NCBI GenBank assembly: GCA_012845835.1 | Contig: JABAKD010000023.1 | Coordinates: 11,440,427 to 11,504,426 of the forward strand | DNA length: 64,000 nt | Direction of reading: 5' to 3' | Source: Undaria pinnatifida | Taxonomy: Eukaryota; Sar; Phaeophyceae; Laminariales; Alariaceae | Shown here: positions 56,746-64,000 of the stretch, piece after piece | Position numbering within the stretch: position 1 is the stretch's first letter | How the letters are laid out: the number at the start of each line of letters is the position of its first letter | The notes under the pieces: model-generated | The model's input: the letters and a program-made list of their open reading frames with translations, nothing else | The model's database searches: none | What the model was told of the DNA's origin: nothing | Made by a program: the position numbers and the translations under genes

Positions 56746-57404
56746 CAACATTTTTTATTAGGTTTCCCCTTCAACCATGAGTACAGCTTATGGGAGATAA
56801 GGCAGCAAACCCTACTGTAAACTATTGCACTCAGGGATGAGAATAACGCCGACATTGATCAATTAGCTGCGCGTAACTACGTGAAATCAGTTTTTTGGTT
56901 TATTACCCATCATTGGGTATTGCGCCGGGACGCAATCCATCCATCCCCGGTGCAAGTATCTGAACCGTGCCTCGCGGTGATGTTGCCGTCAAAGAAACAT
57001 TATAAAATGTGGACCTTGCGATGCTAGTAGGCTAGATACCCTCGTCTTCTTCGCCATGAAGATCCTCGCATGTCTCACCCTGACTCCAGACTGACTCCAC
57101 CTTTTAGGCTCCGATTCGTGACAGTATCATCCCACGTACCGGTACTATTAATAAGTTTGTACATACTACGTTGTTGGATCACAACGCACCCCCGGCTCAG
57201 GTCAGCCCGGCTATATTATGAAAATAAAAATACACTCCAGCTGTGAGATCGAATATTTTGTCGAAACTCATCTTTGCAAGCTGTGTGATACTCCGATCGC
57301 GCGTATTACGGGCTGTGTGTCCTCATTTAAAGATATAGCTCGGCGACTCCCCTTGCAACTACATACAGTGTAGCTATCAGGGTCAGCAGGATGATGTTAG
57401 GCAG
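56746..57404. other. no gene recognised
   Basis: No coding or repeat structure supported. Confidence 0.4.
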
Positions 57405-58620
57405 TCTGTGCGCGGAAACTATAAAACCCGTTTCTGAGGGGGACAAAATCTGACAGCTGTGGAAGGAAATGCATCAGTTTATCAAGTGAATCCTGTGAGT
57501 CGAATATCCGGTGAGGAGAGGGCGGAGTTTTTAAGGACGTGGGGGCCTGATTTTGATTAAAAGGGGGGCGGGAGGAGGGGAGGGGGGGGAGGGGACGGGT
57601 GGGGTATGATAGGTCTTTTTGTGCCTGGAAACTATAAATCCTTTCAAGGGGATAAATCTGACGGTTTTGGGAAAAAAAAAAAAATGATGCACCAGTTTTT
57701 ATCATGGGGAGGGGGGGTTGGGGCGGGGGTGGGGCGTGTGGGGCAGCTCAATCTGTGCGTGGAAACTATACATTATTTTGAAGGGATAAATGTGACGGTT
57801 TTGAAAAGAATGCATCAGTTTATCATGTATATCCTGGGGTAAGCCGTACAATCAGTGAGTAGAGAGAGGGCGGAGTGTTCGAGGGGGTGGGGTTGGGATG
57901 GGTTGGGGGGGGGTTGGGGAGGTGGGGGTTGGGGGCGGGGGGGGGGGAAAGGAAGGGTTTTAGGTGAGGGGTTTGTTATACGTGTGGTGCTAGGTCCAGG
58001 CGATGGTACGGGTGGTGGGGAAGAAGGGGGCGTTCGGGGCGGGGGGGGGAAAAGCAGCGGCATGGATGGCTCTCGAAAGATGAGGTGATATCCTGTGCGT
58101 GAAGTGTTCATTAATCTGGCGGAATTCGATATTAGGTGGGGCGTTTGAGCAAGGGAGAGCGAGAAGGGGGGGGGGGAGATTATTTAGGAGGTTTAGGTCA
58201 CAAATAATATTCAAATACACTTCGGCTGTGAGATCAAAGATATGTAGGGGCTTGTTATACGCGTGGTGCTTGGTCTAGGCGATCGTGCGGGTGGTTGGAA
58301 AAGAGGGGGCGTTGGAGGAGGGGGGTTTTGGGGGGGGGGGGGGGGGGAAAGAATGAAAACTACGTCATGGATGGTAAGAAAGGTAATGACGTGATATCAA
58401 CTGCGTATAGGTGTTTATTACACTGGTCGATTTCGATTGTGAGTGGGGCGTTTGGACAAACTAGGCGGAAGGGGGGGGGGGGGGGTTATGAACAAGAGGG
58501 GTCAGGGGAGGGGGAGGGGAGGGGGGGGGGCGGGGGGCGGGACATTTCAATATGTGCGCGGAAACTATAAATCTTCAAAGGGGACAAACCCGACGATTGA
58601 AGCAATAAGACATCCCTTTA
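57405..58620 (+). repeat. G-rich tandem array with long G tracts
   Basis: Two interleaved unit types. Type 1 starts TGTGCGCGGAAACTATAAA and continues AAGGGGATAAATCTGACGG, then ATGCATCAGTTTATCAT; starts near 57,408, 57,620, 57,753 and 58,553. Type 2 starts TTGTTATACGTGTGGTGC and includes GGTGGGGCGTTTGAGC; starts near 57,973 and 58,250. Between them lie many runs of 4-18 G, so the plus strand could form G-quadruplexes. Confidence 0.75.
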
Positions 58621-58778
58621 TATCATCTGCCTGGTAATGTTTACTATTCTAGAAGGTTTGATGTTAGACGCAGCATGCAACCCAGTGTTTAAGTGTAGTA
58701 AATAACGTGTTAAATCTTCATAATTTGTTTTTGTATGATACATGGACCGAAAGCCAGAATATTTTATAGAATATTTGT

Positions 58779-59120
58779 AGTTACCATTATTTTCTGACAT
58801 TGCTAATTATAAGAAAGAGATACGTATTGCCAAATACAACAGGCGAGGTGATGTGGTCATGCACTGTTTGTCACCACCATTATACAGTTACCATTATTTT
58901 CTGACATCGCTAAATTATACGAAAGAGATACGTATTGCCAAATACAACATGCGAGGTTATGTATGTGGCCATGCACTGTCTCCGCCATTGAGCACTAGAG
59001 GGAGAAATGCGAATCGTCAGTTTTTAAGGAACGCTTGGTATACATGCGCTCAATTACGTTACCTCGTTAGTCATACTTGGTATACACGCGCTCAATTACG
59101 TTACCTCGTTAGTCATACTT
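58779..59120 (+). repeat. two small tandem repeats
   Basis: A roughly 103-bp unit (TTACCATTATTTTCTGACAT, GAAAGAGATACGTATTGCCA, ACATGCGAGGT) at 58,779 and 58,887. A 42-bp unit (TTGGTATACATGCGCTCAAT then TACGTTACCTCGTTAGTCAT) follows at 59,034 and 59,076. Confidence 0.8.
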
Positions 59121-59603
59121 CGCTTGGCATAGGTTGGGAGGCGATCATGCAGACGGTAAATACGAAATACCCTACGTAATGGGTTGGTAAGGTTGTTTAC
59201 CGCAATTTTAACACATCTGCCTGTGCTTCCTTTTCCAAATTATTATTGTCTCAAATAAATGTACGATTTCACGCCCATGATTTTTACCTTGCCGATGTGG
59301 GGCTCTGTGGTCGTCAATTTTAAGACAGAGATACATCCTACAAATACATCAGGCGAGGTATATATAAAACAAAAGAAACGCAGCACTCCCTCTCGCTGTA
59401 CTTTGATGTCTAGATGTTGCGCATATGGTTTATCACTACGCCGGTAGTTTTTCCATACTTAATGTACCGTTGTGGTCGTATCATTGGGCATTTTATCGTA
59501 CATACAACGGTTGGATACATTTTGTCAGGGAGTTCCATTGTCACTAATTGGCGTTTCTTGTGAGCCCTTGAGATCTTGAGATACAAACGGGAAGGTCCAT
59601 GGC

Positions 59604-61170
59604 CAATAGCATGACACTTCCCCGTGTGATAGCGAACGAACTATTGCATTGTGGACAAACGTACTCCGAGCCTACGAGGGGAAGTCCTCGGAGCTGATAC
59701 CACCGGGCCCGCGGGTCGAGCGAGTCGGTACAACTCAATTGAATCGGGTAAGTTCTGTTTACTGCCCAAAACGTGACCAATTTGCTCTTCGGAAACCGGA
59801 AAGCAGTGCTTTGCGTGTTGGTGTTGGACACCAGCCGAAAGCAATGGCAGACCCTACAGCAGCAAGAGGAGCGCGAGCGCAGGGCGCTGGCGGAGTCCAT
59901 TCTGCACGTCGAGGCGACCCGAGTTGATAGGAGGAGACAGGTCACCTAGGTTGGGTGGTGATGCTGCTATCCTCGAAGATATGCGCGAATTTTTTGTTGC
60001 CTACTCGGAGTACAAGCAGCAGGTGTATATCACAAAGCAATATGGAGGAGACCGGGTGCTCACAAGGAGGCGAGAGCTGGTAGATTCGGCGACCCAAATA
60101 ATGGTGGCTGATGAGTTCTACGATGACAAGCCCTGGGTCGACCTCCCCAAAGAGGTGCTACTGCAAGGGCTCAAAACGTTTACTGGCGCTAACATGCAGC
60201 AGACGAGTGATGAAGTTTTTGCCTCCAGATACTCCGTTTGCTGAAGATGGGTGCAAGCGTGCCAATAGCTAGCAGGGTGTTCATGCAAAAACGCGCCCTG
60301 CGGAAAGACCTTGCTGACAGCGGGCTCACGGAGGTAAAGCCCGACGGTCGGCAGTACTCGCTATAGCATGGCAAGGTGCTGGTTGACGCAACAGCGGCGG
60401 AAATCGGGCCACCCGAGTTCTGCCGCAAGATGGAAAAAAATATGCGTTTACTGACGCATTATTCAACATTATTGCAAAGCAGCAACGGGACCAAGCTGTA
60501 ATTGAGGCCAACGATGCTGAAGGTCGGCAAACGGCAAAGCGGCGTGACGACAGGTCGGTGGCTGCTGCGGGGACCAAGCCCCAGGAAAGTACTGCTGACG
60601 GGCACGACTCACGCGAGAGTGCTAAGGCCGCTGGTGTGAAAGCAGAGCGGAACCGTCGCTACGACAACGAGTGTTTTGTGTGTGGCAAGCAAGGTCACAA
60701 GCAGCGGGACTGCCCCCAAAACCAGCAGGGAAACCAGCAGGGTAAAAACCAGCAGGGTAAAAACCAGCAGGGTAAGGCGGGGAACGGCGTCCATGGCCAG
60801 AGCCACAGCCAGACCCCCATACGGCAGCAGCAGTCCACACGCGGTCCAGCTTAGCATACCCGGAGCATGACAACCGGGATGGCCCCTGTATCTGCCACCC
60901 CTCGAGCTAGTGCGTACAAGACCGCCTCAAAGGCGGTGGTTACGGAAACCGAACCTGCTGTGCCCGAACCATTTACGTAGAATGACGACGACTACGTGTA
61001 CATTCGCGTACCGCGGGAAAGGATGGTGTCAGTGGTTAATGGGCTCACCGAGACGGTGCAGCACCAGGTGTCCCAGAGCGCTGCGCAACAGGATGCAGCG
61101 TCAGTTCTTCACTCCGTTCCGGTGTAGCTGCCGGCACCCGCGTCACAGCAGTCGTGTGGTGATTCCAGCA
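59604..61170 (+). pseudogene. gag of Gypsy copy 2, zinc knuckle intact
   Basis: A start equivalent to copy 1 lies at 59,604, but an extra five bases near 59,640 shift the frame (shared with copy 3). Later frames carry QQQEERERRALAESIL, DEFYDDKPWVDLPKEVLLQG, then CFVCGKQGHKQRDC, a complete C-x2-C-x4-H-x4-C zinc knuckle (60,672-60,714). Just after it is a short repeat of NQQGK/KNQQGK units (60,720-60,775) that copy 1 lacks. Several stops downstream. Confidence 0.7.
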
Positions 61171-61226
61171 CCATTTCATACGCGCGTGTCTCGGTCTTAC
61201 AGCCGGGTGGAAGTGGTGATACCAGC

Positions 61227-62050
61227 GTGGATACGGTGGAGACGGAACCGCACTTGGAGGCCCTGACGCAGCACTTCGCGGGGCGTCTCGCGGTTCCCGG
61301 TGCTTCCGCGGCTGCTGAGGCCAAGGTGCTGATGGATTCTGGTTCAGGCATCACAGCTATATCGGAGGAGCTGGTAGAAGAACTTGCGAGGACAGCCAGG
61401 GATGACGCATACCGCGTTAACGCAGGCGTTTGTTGGGCACGAGCGTGTGGTGACTTCGATGGGCCAGGAGTGTGATATTGAGACGCAATCGTGTCTGCTC
61501 CACTTAACGATCGAAACTCCATGGGGACCAGTCCGGTTTACCATGCCGTTCATCGTGCTCCCGGGGGGAGGCGATGTGGTTGTCATCGGGCAGAAGACAC
61601 TGAGAGAGAAACTGGATATCGACGTCATGGCGCAGCTAAAGATATATGTACTGAAGGCACACGGGCGTCAACATGGCGCTGGGGTCAAACTTACAGCCTG
61701 CTGGGGGCGGACCCAGCGCTGGTGCTGTGCTGCGGGCGCGATGGCTGTCACGGTATTCGGGCCAGGGGGCGCCAGGTGACGTGGACGATGTTGTCACACT
61801 GGAGCCGCTGTCCCAACGACCAATGACATTCCAGAATTCCGAGGTGGAGATGCAGGGTCGTGTGGGCGCGTTGGAGACGGCGGTCGATGACACTGTTGAC
61901 CATAGCTTACCGCCGGGATGTGCCAACATGTTGCGCGATATCGTTTTTCGCACCCACCTTGACGTATTCCGTCGGGCATTGTCGGGTGATCCACCTGCGC
62001 GCGTGGAGCTCATGACGATGCGGCTTCATTCAGGTGCAAGGGTGGTGCGG
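61227..62050 (+). pseudogene. protease region of Gypsy copy 2, active site intact
   Basis: VLMDSGSGITAISEEL keeps the D-S-G active site of retroviral-type aspartic proteases. The frame changes near 61,385, after which MPFIVLPGGGDVVVIGQKTL follows, then a further frame with VEMQGRVGALETAVDD and FRTHLDVFRRALSGDPPARV. It ends where the deletion begins. Confidence 0.7.
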
Positions 62051-62082
62051 GTGAAGCTCCCACCTGAACGTAATCGTCCACC

Positions 62083-62286
62083 GTGGAGTGCGACTGCCGC
62101 TCGGTGGTGACGACGATCAGCGTCGAGATGACGTGGGAAGGACTGGAGGAGGCGCAGAGCACCTGGGAGTCGGTGTCACGCGTGTTCCATGATGCGCCGG
62201 CCGTGTTGCGAAGAGAGCTCAAGGCGCTGCGGCTGAAGACGGATCAGAAACGGGGGCTTGTACAGCGGAATGGGCTGCGTTTGTGA
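62083..62286 (+). pseudogene. chromodomain-like C-terminus of Gypsy copy 2
   Basis: VEMTWEGLEEAQSTWESVSR followed by VLRRELKALRLK fits the V-x-W-x-G-L...TWEP pattern of the chromodomain at the end of some Gypsy integrases, which steers insertion to chromatin marks. Short and joined directly to the gag-protease remainder by an internal deletion. Confidence 0.6.
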
Positions 62287-62301
62287 TCATATTTTGGTTT
62301 G

Positions 62302-62335
<34 letters not shown>

Positions 62336-62784
62336 CGGATTGTGATGTTGATTTCCTGAGCTATCTGAAGTTTGAAATTCTAGTTTTTCTGACTTGGAGT
62401 TTCTGCGCAGGGCGCTGATAGTGCCTGACGCAGCCACAGCTAGCGGTTCGTCGCCGATGTGTGTGAACAGAGCATGTCCGGGGTTGATGCTGCTGTTTTA
62501 CTGGTGAAATACACATTCCATGTGTGGCCTGGGTTTAAGTTTCATGCGCAATAGGACGTGTAACCCGTGGTGCGTGGTATGCTTGAAAATGCATTGGTGA
62601 TGACGCGGCTGCTGAACAACAATTTTTCACGGTCAGTAGACGTGGTAGGTCTTAGGTCGCGATGAAACTGAGCACGATTTGTTGGACTTGATGACTGCCC
62701 AACGTACGGACAGCTATGTTTATCACAGCTACTCGGTTTGATTCAGCTTGTGGTTGGTAGCCCGAGATGGGCTTTTGGAGGGTG
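62287..62784. other. G run and possible LTR remnant, no gene
   Basis: Begins with a 33-base G run (62,303-62,335). The rest lies between the end of one Gypsy copy and the start of another, where an LTR would be expected in a tandem arrangement. I do not see this sequence upstream of copy 1 or copy 2, so it is not confirmed as an LTR. Confidence 0.4.
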
Positions 62785-63055
62785 CTGCACCGCTGTGGTC
62801 GTATCATTGGGCATTTTATCGCACATACAACGGTTGGATACCTTTTGTCAGGGAGTTCCATTGTCACTATTGGCGTTTCTCGTGAGCTCTTGAGATCTTG
62901 AGATACAAAAGGGAAGGTCCACGGCCGACGGCATGGCACTTCCCCGTGTGATTGCGAACGAGATATTGCATTGTGGACAAACGCACTCCGAGCCTACGAG
63001 GGAAAGTCCTCGGAGCTGATACCACCGCGCCCGCGGTCGCGCGAGTCGGTACACC
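62785..63055 (+). pseudogene. Gypsy gag start, copy 3 (fragment)
   Basis: Closely matches 59,465-59,740 (TTTGTCAGGGAGTTCCATTG, GAGATCTTGAGATACAAA, ATGGCACTTCCCCGTGTGAT). Shares the five-base insertion of copy 2. Ends sharply at about 63,055, where LINE sequence begins. Confidence 0.75.
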
Positions 63056-63125
63056 TAGGAGATAGATGGTGGCCACAGACGGCGAAACAGGAAGGGGATA
63101 TGATAAGCAAACATTTCATACGTAA
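63056..63125 (+). mobile_element. LINE 3' fragment fused to Gypsy gag
   Basis: AGGAGATAGATGGTGGCCAC, then CAGACGGCGAAACAGGAAGG match the LINE C-terminal coding at 46,538-46,605. Here the codons read GDRWWPQTAKQEGD, whereas the longer LINE copy has a stop in place of one Trp. Confidence 0.7.
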
Positions 63126-63439
63126 TCCTTACTATATAATACGCTAACGTCGTCATAATAATGATGACGTCCAAATTGATATTTAAAACATTCGGTTTCA
63201 GTATTCATTTTGCGTGACCCGCCCTACCGCTCGCACCCCGGCCCCCAGCGACCGCCCGCCACGCCCGCCTCACACATGAGCCCTCCGTGTCCCCGGCGAC
63301 ATAACGGCCGACGGTTCCCAACGCGGCCAGCAGGGAGCGTGAAAAGTCTCACCCGAGGATGGCTCGCGTTCTCCCCGCGAAGACGGAGAATCGTAAGAAA
63401 GTGGAAATCCCCACCCAGTTCCTCGCGTACCCGAGGTGC
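63126..63439. other. C-rich, no gene recognised
   Basis: 63,215-63,310 is rich in CCCGCC/CCCGGC words. A Pro/Arg-rich frame here is repeat-like and not called. Confidence 0.35.
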
Positions 63440-63920
63440 TGTGGTGCGTACTGCTGAATTGCTGTGTGCTGCCGTTATGAATTGGTCCGCACGTACTGCT
63501 GCACTGTTGTTGTACTGCTGTGGTGGGTAGGTCGGTGGGTGGTGGTGGGTGGTGGGTGGTGGGTGGTGGTGGGTGGTGGGTGGTGGGTGGTGGGCGGTGG
63601 GTGGTGGGTGGTGGGTGGTGGGTGGTGGGTGGCGAGTGGTGGGTGCTAGGTGGTGGGTGGCGAGTGGTGGGTGCTAGGTGGTGGCGGCTCGCTCGCTCAT
63701 AATGTCGGGGGATCGTAAAAAAAAAAAATGTTTCCTACTTTGGGTACCGGTTTACAACCGTACGTACTACTGCATTGCTGTACTGCTGTATTGGGTTGGT
63801 CGGTGGGTGATGGGTGGGTGGTGGGTGCACTGGGTGGTGCCTGGTGGGTTGGTGGATCCTACTTTCGTACGTGGGTTCATGTTTTCGTGCTGTAGGGGTT
63901 GGCCTTAATTTTGGTACCGG
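63440..63920 (+). repeat. CTGCTGTACTGCTGT / GGTGGGTGG element, copy 3
   Basis: TACTGCTGCACTGTTG, then a long GGTGGGTGGTGGGT tract (63,525-63,690), then GGCGGCTCGCTCGCTC. A second cycle follows with TACTGCATTGCTGTACTGCT and GGTCGGTGGGTG, ending GGATCCTACTTTCGTACGTG. Order and spacing match 17,670-18,420 in reverse. Confidence 0.65.
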
Positions 63921-64000
63921 TTTACTAGCAACACTACTGTTATTTTCTCCGTCATACCGGCCGGCACCTTGCATACTTCGGGAGTATCACCAATATATGG

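Larger units (their letters stand above)
59465..62286 (+). mobile_element. Gypsy-type element, copy 2, RT and integrase deleted
   Basis: Starts like copy 1 (GTGGTCGTATCATTGGGCA...). It carries gag and protease and then jumps, near 62,050-62,100, to a chromodomain-like C-terminus ending at 62,286. Everything between (RT, RNase H, integrase) is missing. It is the complement of copy 1, which keeps RT and integrase but has dead gag and protease motifs. Confidence 0.75.

Noticed and set aside
56526..56855. Minus-strand polyleucine ORF resembling a signal peptide
   Set aside because: Product of the AGT/AGC triplet cluster.
62287..62784. 3' LTR of Gypsy copy 2
   Set aside because: Expected position for an LTR in a tandem pair, but no matching sequence precedes copies 1 or 2 and no TG...CA ends were confirmed.

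Overview
The window looks like repeat-dominated nuclear DNA from a eukaryote. The evidence is a spliceosomal-type intron, tRNA-derived SINEs with poly(A) tails, and decayed copies of at least seven transposon superfamilies. There is no operon, no ribosome binding site pattern and no complete host gene. The mixture (hAT, Harbinger-like, Crypton-like, Penelope-like, Helitron with an OTU fragment, chromodomain Gypsy, LINE) fits an alga or related marine protist (red alga or stramenopile), but I cannot name the organism from sequence alone.

Layout. 1.0-2.7 kb: minus-strand hAT-like transposase pseudogene with an intron. About 3.0-6.9 kb: a hAT-type element (family A) interrupted by a second hAT-type element (family B, 4,322-6,475), each with terminal inverted repeats and large arrays of a short word near the ends. 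7.0-9.7 kb: SINE, TGG/GGT-rich repeat and a CCATGG-rich candidate DNA element. 10.4-13.2 kb: a broken Penelope-like retroelement with an N-terminal GIY-YIG nuclease. 13.6-15.0 kb: a tandem duplication whose second unit carries a SINE with a clear empty site in the first unit. 16-24 kb: repeats, a Harbinger-like element (19,204-19,969), a second tRNA-like SINE family. 24.9-27.0 kb: a GC3-rich small ORF, then a decayed Helitron protein and an OTU protease fragment. 30.2 kb: third SINE copy. 33.9-40.9 kb: a tyrosine-recombinase (Crypton-like) element with gag-like and CCCH zinc-finger coding, flanked by shared direct-repeat modules. 41.1-44.9 kb: Gypsy copy 1 (gag, protease, RT, integrase, all broken). 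45.1-46.9 kb: LINE. 48-50.6 kb: GTTAC/TAAC-rich DNA enclosing a second Harbinger-like candidate. 50.9-53.1 kb: an ORF interrupted by a second copy of hAT family A, in opposite orientation to copy 1. 53.2-59.1 kb: satellite-like and G-rich arrays. 59.5-62.3 kb: Gypsy copy 2 (gag, protease, chromodomain; RT and integrase missing). 62.8-63.1 kb: Gypsy gag start fused to a LINE 3' end. 63.4-63.9 kb: TGG/GGT repeat copy.

The most unusual theme is a set of islands in which one short word recurs densely on both strands at irregular spacing (GGGACGGGA, CACGGGAA, CCATGGCA, CAGTCGAAAA, CCCGAAA). Several of these islands lie just inside terminal inverted repeats with 3-bp or 8-bp target duplications. 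They therefore look like subterminal transposase-binding arrays of DNA transposons that have grown to hundreds of bases. None of the elements looks autonomous now: catalytic residues are lost or frames are broken nearly everywhere.
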